The notes below the pieces were generated by a model. That model searched no databases, had not been told where the DNA came from, and saw only the letters and a list, made by a program, of their open reading frames with translations. From Nemania diffusa (Eukaryota > Ascomycota > Sordariomycetes > Xylariales > Xylariaceae), in contig JBBPUQ010000004.1 of NCBI GenBank assembly GCA_038501195.1, forward strand, positions 4,354,001-4,418,000: a stretch of 64,000 bases of DNA, read 5' to 3'. The number at the start of each line of letters is the position of its first letter. Position 1 is the stretch's first letter. The position numbers and the translations under genes were made by a program. This document shows positions 1-13,059 of the stretch, piece by piece.

Positions 1-2620
1 AATCTCGTTGTGCGATCGGCGGAAACTAGCATTAGTAGCACCTTGGATTCTCGACCGGCCAGCAACCGAATTCCTTCTGTAGATAGCTCGAAGCCACAGA
101 AGGCTTATTAAGGGACACTAGTTACTCCACCACAATAAACCGACATCCTTCCTCCGTGCATATTTGATTGCTCGAACCAGTTTGTCACGCGTCTGAGGTA
201 CTGCCGGGTTTGCGTAAGGCTGCTTAGGCTTGCCGGGTACTCGGCATCCTCCGGGTTAGCCGAGGCTCAGCATCGTGAATTGAATCTCCAACCCCCTACT
301 AGTCTACCTACATAGGTAATAATACCTATAGTATATACTATACGCATACGTACCATACCTACATAACATGCCGAGTTGGGATCTAGAACGATATTTATCT
401 ACTGGGAATTTACGTATATGATGTATATTAACATTGAAACTAAGCCACATTAACACGCTCATGCATGATAACGCTCTCTGCACAACAATTCTCCATGATT
501 ACGTACGCGCAGTGAGTTTAGATCCTCCGTCTCCTACTCATCAAACAGGACATATGCTCAAACTCGACTAACATACTGTATCTAGCCTAGAGCATCCCGA
601 AAGTCGTCATTTACTTCCATGTAGATATTCTTCCCACTCATAGAACATCCCTGACTAACACAATTTCACGTTCTTAGCGGCTTGTTGCATCGTACATGCG
701 CTTTCCCATGTCGATACCGTCCGTCAACAAGTGCTCTCCCACATTCCGGCTGGTCACAGGGGTCTCCCTAGAACTAAGCCTTCGCTAAATGGCCACTCAC
801 CGAGGGGAGGAACTACATGGTCAGGGATCTCTGGCCCATACCCCTCATCAGCGCGCGCTGACAACGACCTCCTAACCCTACTTAGATAGAAGCAATCAAC
901 CACGAGGAATCGTCGTTACTGTAGGTCACTATTTGCGAAACTCCGAGATTCCCTGTCCGTCAGAAGATGAGTGGTTAACTTTGGGAGACTTGCCGCCCTT
1001 CACCATCCCGACACGTGCATGGCTAGACTAGTAAGTATCCTGGGGACCATGCCATCGAACTCGACACCCTCCATGCCTAGTTGCTACAATAGGTAGCAAT
1101 GGTCTCCATCGAACCCCTGAACGCCTAGGGAGTCGAGCTGCAGGAGCCGGCATATCTCATTGCACTACCTATCTTCGCTCGCTCACTCGCTTTCTCCTCT
1201 TATTGACCATGCGGAGCTAACCTACCAGGTAACTCCCGAGGCCCATTCACCTCGTCGTTCGATAGGCAGCCCTTGCCATGCCCGGTCTTGATGGTGCCGT
1301 TATGCCGCTATACTGTCTACGCCAGCGTCTTATGTTACACCACGTTGCATTTTATGTTTGTAACTTGTCAGGGAGAGGCATCGACCCCGGTACTTGTAGG
1401 GTCCTATCAGTCTCACGCCGCCGTTACTTGTAGATAGGTATACAGCCTACATACCAAAGGTAGGTAGCTGATTGATGGATGCTTGGCCACGCCCGCCTGT
1501 GACGAAAATAGAATAGCCACAGGGCCTGTTTCAGATGCACGGACCAGATTTTCTTTTACTAGTGTGTATGTATGTAGGTATGTATTATGTAGGCATGTAT
1601 GTAGGCGTGTAAGCATGTGTATGTATACCTACCTGCCTAGACGATGTCTGGGGACTGACTGCCAGTCGGGTAGCTGCAGCCTGCCTACGCATCTGTCCTC
1701 GAGCTGCAGGAGTCCATCTTACCATCTTACAGTATAGTCCCATCAAGTGATATAAGGTTACATTGGAGCGGTAGTCTATCTCGGAAACCAGGAGCAGAGA
1801 CGGTACTCCAGACTACACTATCTAGATAGCCAGATAGCCGCATCCCGCTGCGAGACAACGAACCTTGTGACCCGATAGCCCAACTTAGTCGAACCCGAGC
1901 ATTGAACAATCATGACAATTCTATAGGTATATCTACTGCTACTGTACAGAGAGTATACTGCACAACATCGGGCAGATATCGGGCTAGCCGGATTATGGGA
2001 TATACGTTCAACCTGCCCTATCGACATGCACAATGTGCTTGTTAGTGGCAATGCCCCTGCATTACCAGCATATGCGTAGCTTGAAGGATGCTTACTTTTG
2101 AAAAAATAAAAAATGCTACTTTATAAAAATGAAAGAACTAGATATATGCTAATCTATTCTACTTTACAGTAAGTATCTAGAATCTAAATGATATGTATTC
2201 CCAAAACTATGCGCAGTCTGCTGTGTTACGCAATGCCATAAGTTCGAAATAACTCCCTTACCGACTTACTTATATACCTACATAGAGGCAAATAAAACAA
2301 GATAAGGATAATCAGCTGTGCTACTACTATTCCATCTACGCAGTATGTTTCTACTGTGTAATACCTATTGTTCTCGACTTGTCAGCACAGCATGTCAGCC
2401 GTCTTCCGCCTACGTGCAGGCCTATGCAATATCATCCCGGACCCCTGGATCAGGAGTCGGGTCACGCCCGGCACACAGCAGTTTACAGGCAACATTTCCG
2501 GCTGGCCGTTTGCTCCGGCGATCTACACGTATCTCGCCCTCTCCCCAGTCTCTGGTTCGAGGCGTAACGTGACAGGCGACGGCGGTGTCCACCAATTGGC
2601 TCTGGACACAACCGAAGTCT

Positions 2621-2705
2621 TGTGTTTGCCTGCTTGCCTGCTTGCTTGCGTGTGTGTGCTTGTGTGCTTGTGTCTTTTGCGCGTGCTTGCGTGCATCCAT
2701 CCATC
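2621..2705. repeat. Imperfect CTTG/GTGT microsatellite
   Basis: About 85 bp of alternating GCTTGC, GTGTGT and GCTTGTGT units followed by two CATC units. It explains the Cys/Leu-rich open frames found on top of it, so these should not be read as genes. Confidence 0.8.
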
Positions 2706-3672
2706 TTGTGTTGTTCGACGTGGTACCCTTACGTCGTACACTGTGTCTCGTAACGGCCGTTCTATCTAAGCATGCGCCCAAGGTTATGCGAAACGAGATG
2801 GCCTCGGTGGCACAGGCATGTTTCTCAGATGCGGTGCGACGAACGGCCGTGTATCACCACTATCAACGACACTTTGCTTCTATCGAATTAGAGAGGAGAC
2901 CATCCGATTCGCAGTAGGGTACCAAAACCCGCGCCCCTGCGACCCTACCTAGCCGTTTCTCGAGTCGCGCATCCGGGGAGCGTATCTAGATCGCGACCTG
3001 CCCGAGCGGCCCTCTCCTGCTTACAATTTCCATACATAGAATGCTGCCGAGCCCTTCGGCGACATGCGATGCGCGCTGCGCTGCGATGCGATGCCGAAGA
3101 GATAGGAGATAGGAGACAGAGAGCCGCAAGTTTCTAATCGGCGGCCACTGGCTCCCTCCCTGCATGAATTGCAGCGAACCTCTGATCCAGGATCCAGGAA
3201 CTTTCCCACCCACTGCGTCCCTGCGGCGGCTAATGCGGCTGGGGTAGCAAGCATGGGCACTCAGGGGGTCCCGGCCGAATAGAGAACTGCTGCGATCTCG
3301 TCAGCGGGAGATAGATACCTACATAGATACCTACTTACAAGTATGCGTAAAGGGAAAAAAAATTACCCACCCCAGAAATACGAAACAGTATAGGTGTGTA
3401 TTCGGCCTTCCCCCGGTAATGGCCACATCGGGGGTCGAGGAATCCACTTAGATAGAACAACGGGACGAAGATGAGGGCATTCATGTTTTGTCGTCTCCAG
3501 AGCAAATCCCAGTAACACGTCAAACCTGGGGCGCTGCACCAGCGAATCTCCCATCTAGCTTTCTATAGTTTTGTTTGCAGTCGTATTTTCTTTCTTTTCT
3601 ATTTTTGAACTCAGATAGCGTTGTCTTGTCCCCCTCGCCCATGCTACCCACCTCTGCCTATCTAGCTAATTA

Positions 3673-3690
3673 CTGCTGCTGCTGCTGCTG
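3673..3690. repeat. (CTG)6 trinucleotide run
   Basis: Six perfect CTG triplets in the gene-free left arm, not inside a supported coding region. Confidence 0.9.
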
Positions 3691-3799
3691 CGAACCTGGC
3701 GCGCGATCTGCGACCACCTTGTGCAAGGTCCGGGTGTGCATTTCGTTTTCGCGACGATGCACGTCAGAAACCGCAAACTAAACAGGGTCGTCCGTCGTA

Positions 3800-3861
3800 C
3801 ATACACATACACATACATAGTATACACACATACATACATACATATACATATACATACATAC
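3800..3861. repeat. CATA/CACATA microsatellite
   Basis: A run of CATACA and CATA units, about 60 bp, with variant TATACA units in the middle. It is one of several TAC-rich arrays in the left arm. Confidence 0.85.
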
Positions 3862-4740
3862 TTACTGACTTACATACTCGTACGGTACCATCCCGTCAAA
3901 TGGGCATGTTTCCTTTTCCCCTCTACCTAGCTCTGGGCAGCCGGTCGTCTGAGGCTCAAAATAGCAACGCAATCTTGCATCGCTTACTCCCGCCCCCTGA
4001 CAACCGCCGCCCGTGTGCCTAGTGGAAGCTTGTGCGAAGATTCCTTAGTGTCTACAGCAGGGCTATGCGACGGCACCACGGACGACGGTGGCGCGGGGAG
4101 GTCGTTGGTTCGTTCGTTGGTTTGTCTCGTTGGACACGCCGGTCAGAGGGGAAAGAAAGAAAAATTGTCCTGTCGCAAGTGTTGATTGACTATCTGCGCG
4201 TGTATGCAGGCTTCGGGTGCCCCATCTGTCTATCTACCTATCCCTTTGCAGCGTGCTGATGCATGATCCCCTATCATCCCCAAGACATGCAGATTATTGT
4301 ACGTAGTAGAACTGTTAGACCACCTATCTATCTAGGTAGACTGCAGCACTTGTGACCTACATACCTACATACTTGTAATACATAGGGAGCGATCTTTAAT
4401 ACATAAACCACGCCCTTGATAGATAGTAAGATACATACATACCTATCTAGGTAGGTACATAGGTAAATTCAAGTATAAGCTGTATAAGCTCTGCTTACAT
4501 GTATCTAGCCCTTGCCTCCAGCTCTTGGCTCTGGCTTCTCTGGCTCCGGCTGTTGTTTAGCGAAACGATTTACTGCTGTGTCACTGAGCTACTGCAAGCC
4601 GACGATTGACTCGCTACAATCCTGGCGATCACTGCTTGTTACCACCGATGTTTGCTATTGATCTCCAGCAGGTGACCGTTGGGTCCTGTTTTGTGTCGTC
4701 CTGAAACAGCGCATCAATGTTATTTTTATCTCGCCCGTCT

Positions 4741-4870
4741 CCTACCTACATATCTTACATACCATGCCTACATTACCTATACCTATATACCTACATACTT
4801 ACTTACATACCTACCGCTTACCTACCTGTTACCTGCTACCTACTACCTGCTACCTGCTACCTGCTACCTC
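4741..4870. repeat. TACC-rich array ending in TACCTGC repeats
   Basis: Starts as degenerate CTACATAC units and ends in TACCTGC / TACTACC heptamers repeated in tandem. It generates the Thr/Tyr/Leu-rich open frames at 4679-4999, which are not credible genes. Confidence 0.8.
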
Positions 4871-7296
4871 CCCTCTCATTCCCGTCGGAACGGAGCCGAG
4901 TTTATAGCGTTAGCTCTTAATTTGGGGATCCATCCGATTCGTTGCCGAATCTCACCTTTCGTCTCCGAGTGTCCCTACCCAACGCCGCTAGCTAGCTAAG
5001 CTAAGCTACCCTATTCACTTTTCGCGCTGGCTCGCTCGCGACCGTTTCTTTTTTTGGCAATGCCTCCTGTCGTGATCGACGTTTCTCTATCCTCTTCTTT
5101 GACACAGAGTGCGACATGGGCCACAGTCCCGTCTGATGACGTGCAGCAGCAGCATGGCCCAGCCAGCGCGCGCCGAAATCTAGACCTCTTTCCCGATTCC
5201 CCACGATCGTGATCAGACGTTTGTCGTAGGTCATGCGAGCTAGCACGCCAAAGGGAGCCGCTCTTCTTGCCAAGTCAAATCAGCCAAACAATGACGGGCG
5301 AATAATCCATGTGATATGTCTAGCGAGGGATCTGGAAGAGTGAGATTGCTCGGGAATCCCAAGACGACGGCGGCCAGAGGTTTGCAAACAACCATAGACT
5401 GACTCTTCGCCTAACCGTAGCCTGTAACGAACGCATGAACGGGGGGAAATCGCATCACCCAACTTCGTAATCCGTAGCTTATCCCTCGCATAAGGAAGGG
5501 AAGAAAGAACATGTGCCATCGTAGACTTCGCCCGAATCCGCGTGGCGCTGCACCGCGCTATACCACACTACCATGATGTGAGCTTTATGCGCATGCGCGA
5601 ACTTCACCTGCGTCTGAGTAAGTAAGTAAGTAGGATGGCGGATATTCTAGAAGTCGGTGGCGGCGAAACGACCCAGTTAGTTCCTCCGCGCAGCCGAGAG
5701 CAAAAAAAAGCGTTATGGGATGCATTCCATCCCTGCCCTGGTCAAGACACTGCACGATGCAAGCAGCAGCAGCACACGGATTGCGAGTATGGTAAGGTAA
5801 GGTAGGTACCTGAACGGTGGATGCCCTTCTCGCGTAATTGCATCGCATAGGCGTGCGTGGTGCGTGGTGTGGTGTGGTGTGTGGCCATGCCGCCTCGAGG
5901 CCTCCATCGGCGGGGCCACCGCGCGCAGCGCAGGATTTCGAGATCGCGCCAGGCGAAGGCTGAGGCTGAAATCTCTCATCGGTTCCCGTTTTCGATGTTT
6001 TTTTTTTTTTCTTTGCCGCGATAGCAAGCCCATGTCCATGTCCATGCCCTTGCCCCTGTCCAATGAGATGAGGATTATTCGCGCAGGTGCAGGACGTGGC
6101 GTATTCATTTGGACAGCGTGTGAACGCGTGTTGGCTTGGACTTGGCTATGATCATGCAATCGGTAGTATGGGGAGATGCTATTTGGTAATGCGGAAATAT
6201 TATGCGATCGGAGGACGGCTTGTCCTGATGAGCGAGAGATCTTCATCTGTGTGGTTGATGCGCGGCGCATAGACTATGGCATCCATTTCGCTGTGGTAGA
6301 GGGTGATAAAAAGTATTCCATGCAATGCCTTAGATACTGAAAAGGTATTATGAATAAGAGATATAATATATTGATAACTGCTACTCGAATAATAGGCCAA
6401 GGAAGCACGGGAGGAAGACTGAGAACGAATCAATGGTACTGAATACAAGATCATCAATATCAAATAACCTCATTTATATGCCGAGTCGTACGACATATCT
6501 ACTCCTGGTTCTATGCTCTACGACAAGTATGATAATAGCCCTTGTGCATGCCTTCTGTATATATAGTCGATTGTAAATGAATTTCTCTCCGTCATAACTT
6601 GCCATTCTAAGACTTGGTCTTTATGAACACCGCATCTCCCCTATCATATACTCATATTAGTCGCTACCTCCTATCATGGATGTACAGAATCGTGATCTAG
6701 GCCTCATGTGTCCCGTTGCTTTGATCTGTTAGTGTTGCAGCACTTCTATAACAGAGCCGGGCCAGAATAGATAAGGAGAAGGGAGGTCTCAAAGAAGTAT
6801 AACCTCTTTCTCTAGCTCCTCTATTTAGTCCCCTTTTCTCCTCTTCTTCGTTTATGTCGGTGTATAAAAGCAACTAACTTGGGTACTTATATGCGGCAGT
6901 ACAGATAGGAGGCTATAGAGGAAGTTGAACTCTACACCTCACACGAGCTCCTCTTTCGCTTTAGCAAAAAGAACGGCGTACATATTTCACCGTTGATTTA
7001 GACTCGTCGTTCATGACACCCCTCATACTATCCTCCCAGCATTCCATCTTACAAGCATTCACAGAAAGGAGGCGCACTTCTCGAGCCACTATCAGAAATA
7101 CGAGAATATGAATCGTAACAGCATGAAGTCTATTTCCCTCAAGATGCGGAACAATCTAACAATTGTGACAAGCATACCTCGCTAGTCGCCAGAGGTCTAG
7201 GAAGCCGCCCAAATAAGTCTACACGTGGTCATCAAACAAGAAATTCACATGCCCGGCCAGACAATCTTTAAAGACACGTCTTCTTCCATCTTCCAC

Positions 7297-9698
7297 TCAG
7301 CAAATAGCATGCGTCTTTCCATGTATGCCTTGAATGGAATGTCTCTCCTTCTATAAGGCGGCGATCAGCATCAAGCCCAACAACTTATCTCCAACAGGAC
7401 AGGCGAAAAGGGAAATAAGGAGGACAGGCAAGGGATATGTGTGAGGATAAGACTTACCCGGAACCGAGGATGGTTGTGTTTCGCATCGGCGCTGTTCACG
7501 GTGTGCTCACGGATGTACTCCTCTTGCGCCTTGATCGATTCCGAATCCATCTTCTCTAGCATTCCCTGGGAGAGCTTGATGTCGGCGAGGAGTGCGTCGC
7601 AGCGGTTCTTGGTGAAATCCTCCCTGACGACGACGCGCAGCATCTTCAGGTTGTCCGTGTGCGGCGCCATAGTATATGCGGGCACGACCCATCCACGGGC
7701 ACGCTATGACACCCGAGAGTCAGTAACTTCATTGCCTTTCTCGGCGGGAAAAAAAAGACACTCCGAGAGCTTGCCTGGCTCCGGCAACAGTGGATATTAG
7801 GTACTCACCAGTCTATGCGCGAGGGCGAACTCATCGTAATGCTGGTTCCCTCTATTCGGGAGCCGGAAAGCGACCAAGGGCAGACCCTCGCCGGACCTCT
7901 TGCTCATGACTACAATGTCTCACGTCAGTAATTCCAGTCTTGGACATAATACCTAAATATCCTCTGGGTATGGAAGGCTGCGCAGGCATGACCATCGCAC
8001 AAACAAGTGGGAGCCGTTTAACTCTCTTAAAGAATGGGTAGAGCAAAAAGGAGTCTACTCATGGGAGCTACGTACTAATGAAACCCAGTGCCTCTAGGGC
8101 TTGGGTTAAGTAGTCCGCCGTGCGTGTTAAGTTCGACATGATGGCGCGGTAGCCTTTCTTGCCGAGACGGATTAGTTGGTAGTACTGCCCGATGACTTGG
8201 CTGGCGCCCTTCGAAAAGTTCAGTCTGAAGCGTTTAGGGTTAGCAACAGGCCTTCTCTTCCCTTATGATTCCGACAACATTGCGTGCACAATTCCTAGGG
8301 CAGGTATACAGTCCAAGCAGAGGACTTCTGCCTCCCTCCAACGGTAGATGGGAAAGACAATTGAGGTGATACTCACGTAAATGATGATTGATCAGCACCG
8401 AGGTAGTTGATATTGAACACAAGTTCCTGTGGCAAGTATTCCGCAGCTATGAGTTAGGAATTCAGAGTTAGTAATTCCGGTTCAAAAAATACGAAGATTT
8501 CTGGGAGCAGCTCCTGCTAAGACTCGTTGAAAGGGGTAATAAGGCTCTGCAGAATACTAACCTCTCCAGACAACCCAGCCAATACCAGGGTAGACGAGAC
8601 CATACTACATGAGACTTAGCTTAATCGTCCGAGCGTTCGGAGTCGTAATTAAATTTACCTTGTGACCTGATACATTGATGGACACCACCTTTTCACACCG
8701 GAAGTCCCACTCGAGATCCGGAACGACGAAGGGCGCAACAAACCCACCGGAGGCGGCATCGACGTGGATCGGACAGTCCAGATTCCTCTCTACTAAGAGG
8801 TCATTGACAGCTTTGACGTCTTCGTACTCGCCGGTATACGTCGTGCCTAGGATGACGCAGATACCGATCGTGTTCTCGTCGACCAGGTCCACCGTTTGCA
8901 CAGGATCAATAACGAATCGTTCAGGCGTGCAGTACACAAGCTTTTCTTCGACTTCAAAGTACCTTGTGGCCTTCTCCCAGCAGACCTGCACGGCGGACGA
9001 CATGACGATGTTCGGGCGGTCGGTGGACTTGCCGGCAGCCATCCGCTTGTTCTTCCAGCGCTTTTTCATGGCCAGCACGGCGAGCATGATGGCTTCTGAG
9101 GAGCCGACACATGACGTACCCACAGCGGCAGCATTTTCGCCGTCTGCAGTAGGGGCGTTGAAGAGGCGCCCGATCATGGATACACAGCGGTTCTGGATGT
9201 CCGCCGACTGAGGATACTCCTCGTAGTCGATGAAGTTTTTCGAAAACGACTCTGTCATGAGTTTCTCTGCCTCCTCCTCCTATTATCAATTGTTAATCAT
9301 AATTCCGCTATACCCGACATATATATTGGTCTCGGAGATACGGAAATGTCGGAACATAGGGTAATCTCACCATATAGGTTGTCACAAATGATGCCAAACT
9401 ATTATCATGGTATCAGATCATCCAAATTCCTCGTCCACTACGGCTTCCGTGACACGTACTTGAGCATTGGGTTCCCGTCTAGACTCAGTTCGTCTTTAAT
9501 CATCCGATAAGCCACCTCCTTCGGCATCTCACCCTCGGGCATCTCATGCTTCGGAAGGTCCTCGGCAGCGAACCTTGAGCCATAGACACTAGTTGTGAAG
9601 GTATCATCAAAGTTACTAAGTTGTAACCGAATTTTCTTGACGGCTTCTGGGAGAGCGCCAAGCTCTTGGTCTTTCGGAATTTGGGACAGGTGAACCAT
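7297..9698 (-). CDS. Glutamate decarboxylase (PLP-dependent)
   Basis: Converts L-glutamate to GABA in the cytosol, the entry step of the GABA shunt. Nine exons join to 516 aa, normal for the family: 9460-9698, 9371-9398, 8659-9279, 8562-8604, 8377-8446, 8076-8224, 7809-7909, 7458-7703 and 7297-7350. All junctions have GT/AG ends and compatible phase. The PLP lysine is Lys296 in the SINVSGHK motif, split from [13 protein letters not shown] by an intron. The cofactor-contacting HVDAASGGF motif lies in exon 3. The 28-nt exon 2 restores the [10 protein letters not shown] segment. The last 54-nt exon gives the family-typical ending HGKTHAIC; without it the frame runs into intron. The ATG at 9698 opens the frame directly with family-like sequence. 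Family identity is certain; the smallest exons rest on motif fit. Confidence 0.93.
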
Positions 9699-11461
9699 TA
9701 TCGCAGGTATACAGGTGTTTCAGAGAAAGAGAATAAGTTTCTAGGGATGTATAAGAGCAGACAGTTTGAAGGACAAAAAGCCTAACGTAGGATCAGGCCC
9801 TCGGAGGTCAATAAATAAGTAAATTCTAACCGGGAGCACCAAATAAGGAGAGAAGAGATCACTAGGAATTGGGCCGTAATTGGGGATGTCGTTGGAGAAG
9901 CAAGGTGAATATAGTGAGGGGAGGGAGCTTTTGACCTCCCATATTCAAGGCTACGTTGCAATGTAAGAAAGATCCCAGTACGCCACATGCACGATGCATT
10001 AGCATGGTGGGGCTGTTTGTGCTGAGCTGGCTAGGATACATCGTACTGTACTGTGTGTACGGCCATAAATAATGTGCTAACGGCAAGGTCTGTCCCTCGT
10101 ACCTAAAATCAGCTTGCCAACGACGGACAAGTGCTCGGAAGGGCGGTGGGATGGGTTTAGATTACCATCGTTCGATTTCGGTCGTCAGTTTTCGTCGGGG
10201 AGTAACAGAACCACCATCTGATGTTAGTCATCTCATTCATGAGAAAGTTAAGACTGCCAGTTTATCCAGTAACTGCCAGACACGGGAGGGCTCCGTGTAC
10301 GTATGTACAAAAATGGGCTTGGAATATGACAGAAAGCTTGTATTATGGCTTCAGCAGGGCTGACTAGGATCCCTGCATTAGGCCATGTCCACGACGGATT
10401 CATCCGTTTGAAAGATGGCCAGTGGCAAGCCCGGATCACGCTACCAAGTGGTATGTGGCTTCTTTAGCAAGGGATAGGCCGTCCTTGCTTGACGTCCCGG
10501 TATGAAAATTCAAGATACTAGGTACAGACAATAGAGACGGACCGATCTGATCGTGTAAACGTCACTATAGCTGTGGGAGGGTAAATAGGTAGCGGAAGAT
10601 CTCCCTCAGTGCGCCGGCAGAGGAGACGCCACCGCGGACAGCCAGGACAGGCGTTAAACAGTCCTATGCCTATTTCCTTTCTGACGGATTACTAAGTACC
10701 TAAGGTCGGTGAACAAAGTTCAACGCGTAAGTCGCAACATGTCGTCGCTACATTGACCGCTCCACAATATCTATTTAATCAGACTCTAGCTCAGTCAGTA
10801 CAACAATGACACGGTGTATTCGGTCTTGCCGTCGCTATACACGGCCAATCGCTGTGTCTGGCTGCGCTTTTGATAATTTATGCCGTACCACATGAAGGGA
10901 ATAAGAGCCCCCGGTCAGAAGCTTGTAGGATATGTGTCGTGTTTCGATGTCTCCTCGATCTCTAGGGAGGCACGCGCTGTTGGCTAAGAAAGAGTATTTC
11001 CTATACCTTGCTTCCTGATCGGCGGAGGATTTATGTTGTGCGTCAGGGGTATCACAGCCAATCGGATCATCATATGGACTGTAAATAACGGTAGTGGCTT
11101 TGGCTTTGCCGTGTTAATGGCCAGGGTACACTGTCAGACCAACTTCAAGCAGCTACCAAACCAAACCTCCGTCCTGCATCAATATATAATGTGCCTGGCC
11201 TAATCATTGTGAAACTAGATCCGACTTCGGCTCTCTGCCCTGTTAGGGACAAGGCCAACCATGTATGTATCTGCCTATGATATATGACAAGCATATGGGA
11301 TTCCAACTAGTAGTCATCAGTCGAAGGTTTACCAGTGAGTAAATACGCCTAAAAGCAGTTAGGATTTGATGCACGAGGCTCTAGGATTAATAGACGCTTC
11401 GAAATGTCATCGTTCGCTTGTGTAACCAGTTCTGTTTACTTCCATGGCCTCTGGGATCGCC
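9699..11461. other. Spacer between two divergently unrelated minus-strand genes
   Basis: Holds the upstream region of the glutamate decarboxylase gene and the 3' flank of the acetylornithine aminotransferase gene. Short open frames only, none with recognisable motifs. Nothing else seen. Confidence 0.6.
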
Positions 11462-12856
11462 TTATTGAGTCGACCTGATCGCATCTGCCAATATATGCAG
11501 GCCAGCTCGGATCTCGTCGTCGCTTATCGTCAAGGGTGGAACAAACCTGAGGGTGTTTGTGCCGCATGTGATAACTAACAACCCTCTCTCCCTAGCCGCC
11601 TTGATAATAGGGGATGGATCCTGTGTCAACTGGACACCTAATATCAGGCCCCGTCCCCGAACCTCTCCAACCAAATCCGGGAATTCGAGACGAAGTTTTT
11701 CAAACCCCTCTTTCAAAAGACTTCCTTTAGCTAGGACCTTTTCCTGCAGGATAGGATTTGCTAGTCGTTCAACGACATGGTGCGCTATGCGGCACGCCAT
11801 GGGATTCCCTCCGTATGTTGTGCCGTGATCGCCAACCTTGATTTTGTCACTCACATGGCGGTTGGTGATAACGGCGCCAATTGGGAACCCGTTACCGAGA
11901 GCCTTTGCACTAGTTATTATGTCTGGATGAGCCTCTTTCGGTAGGTGACTGTGGGCCCAAAGTGTGCCTGTTCGGGACAGACCACATTGTATCTCATCAT
12001 AGATTAGAACAGCGCCCACTTCACGACATCGTTTTGCGAGTGCGATAAGGAATTCGTCCGTAGCAACGTTGACACCGCCTTCGCCTTGGATCGGTTCAAT
12101 TATAACACCACACGTCTTTTCGGTGACTAGGCCATTGATGGCCCCGATGTCGTTGAAGGTGCCGTACTTGAAGCCTGGAACCATGGGCGAGAAAGGTTCC
12201 TGGTATTTGGGGTTGGGGGTTGCAGATAAACTTCCCATAGTTCGGCCATGGAATGAGCCCTGGAACGACACTAGCTCGAATTTCGACCCGGTTGGGTCTA
12301 GGACCTTGCCAACCTTGCGAGAAAACTTAATAGCAGCTTCATTTGCTTCAGAGCCCGAATTGCAGACAAACACAGACGAGGCATCGTGCATGGCGCCCGA
12401 CTGCGTGGTCTTCTGGACCAACAGTTTGGACAGGGCACCGGTCCAAGGGTTGAAATAGAGATTCGAAGTATGCAGCAGTGTCGATGCCTGGTCTGCAATG
12501 AGTCTAGCGAGGGCAGGGTCGGCGTGGCCAAGGCCGTTGACGGCAATGCCAGCAGTAAAGTCTAAGTACTTGCGGTTCTCCAAATCCCACAAATAAGACC
12601 CTTCCCCCTTCACGAACACGACTGAAGGTCGAGAGTATGTCGCGACCATGTGTTTCAGATGTTGGGCTGTCAAGGTCGAGCTCGGGGAATCTGCCGATGG
12701 ATCGGGATTGGGGAGCGAAGCATCGTGGCTAATAGACTGCCGGAGCGATGATGGGAGATTCGAAGTAGAAGCGGCCGCAGCTGTAGCAATAGCTCGCGAA
12801 GACAGTTGCCGGAGACTGCCGGCGAAGACAGCCCGTGTAGAAAGTCGAAGCGCCAT
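11462..12856 (-). CDS. ARG8: Acetylornithine aminotransferase, mitochondrial
   Basis: Transfers the amino group from glutamate to N-acetylglutamate semialdehyde in mitochondrial arginine/ornithine synthesis (class III aminotransferase). A single 464-aa exon. Residues 1-30 are rich in Arg, Ser and Ala with no acidic residue, a typical mitochondrial presequence. Visible motifs are CNSGSEANEAAIK (165-177), FHGRT (203-207), IEPIQGEGG (253-261), Asp287 in IYDEIQCG and the PLP lysine Lys318 in TSAKALGNGFPIG. The stop follows the usual C-terminal helix. The large antisense frame at 12069-12458 is a shadow. Length, motifs and presequence match yeast Arg8 and mould orthologues. Ornithine aminotransferase is excluded mainly by the presequence and overall resemblance, so a small doubt remains. 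Confidence 0.93.
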   Translation of the reverse strand: MALRLSTRAVFAGSLRQLSSRAIATAAAASTSNLPSSLRQSISHDASLPNPDPSADSPSSTLTAQHLKHMVATYSRPSVVFVKGEGSYLWDLENRKYLDFTAGIAVNGLGHADPALARLIADQASTLLHTSNLYFNPWTGALSKLLVQKTTQSGAMHDASSVFVCNSGSEANEAAIKFSRKVGKVLDPTGSKFELVSFQGSFHGRTMGSLSATPNPKYQEPFSPMVPGFKYGTFNDIGAINGLVTEKTCGVIIEPIQGEGGVNVATDEFLIALAKRCREVGAVLIYDEIQCGLSRTGTLWAHSHLPKEAHPDIITSAKALGNGFPIGAVITNRHVSDKIKVGDHGTTYGGNPMACRIAHHVVERLANPILQEKVLAKGSLLKEGFEKLRLEFPDLVGEVRGRGLILGVQLTQDPSPIIKAARERGLLVITCGTNTLRFVPPLTISDDEIRAGLHILADAIRSTQ

Positions 12857-12867
12857 GATTCCCTAAT

Positions 12868-12891
12868 CTCGATAGCTCGATAGCTCGATAG
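12868..12891. repeat. Three tandem CTCGATAG octamers
   Basis: Three perfect head-to-tail copies of CTCGATAG begin 12 bp upstream of the ARG8-like start codon, so they lie in the 5' leader or core promoter. They contain overlapping GATA / ATCGAG cores. Function unknown. Confidence 0.8.
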
Positions 12892-13059
12892 GGCGGATGG
12901 ATTATTTACACGAAGAGTTCGCTCAGTTCGATAGGAGGGAAGAGGAGCAGGGGCTGTCTACCGCTCGTTAGCTATTGATGAGCCATCCCACACAGTAATC
13001 AAAGATTCCTAGAGGATGGGTAGATGGGATATCATGTACATAAGTAGCCAAGCCGCTGG

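Larger units (their letters stand above)
1..7296. other. Gene-free spacer with simple repeats
   Basis: I see no supportable gene in this 7.3-kb stretch. Open frames here are short, overlap on both strands, lack family motifs and largely translate microsatellite sequence (Tyr/Thr/Leu/Ile strings). The DNA is dotted with TACCTACATAC / GTAGGTATG-type tracts, a GT/CTTG tract, a CTG run and a poly-T run near 5999-6010. It could contain transcribed non-coding RNA or decayed repeats, but nothing in the sequence proves it. Confidence 0.6.

Noticed and set aside
2422..2781. Overlapping 60-133-aa frames on both strands
   Set aside because: They translate the CTTG/GTGT microsatellite.
5713..6270. 185-aa open frame on the minus strand
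   Set aside because: Arg/Pro/His-rich low-complexity translation, opposed by an equally long plus frame, no motif, no splice logic.
12069..12458. 129-aa frame antisense to the acetylornithine aminotransferase gene
   Set aside because: Shadow of a well-supported coding exon.
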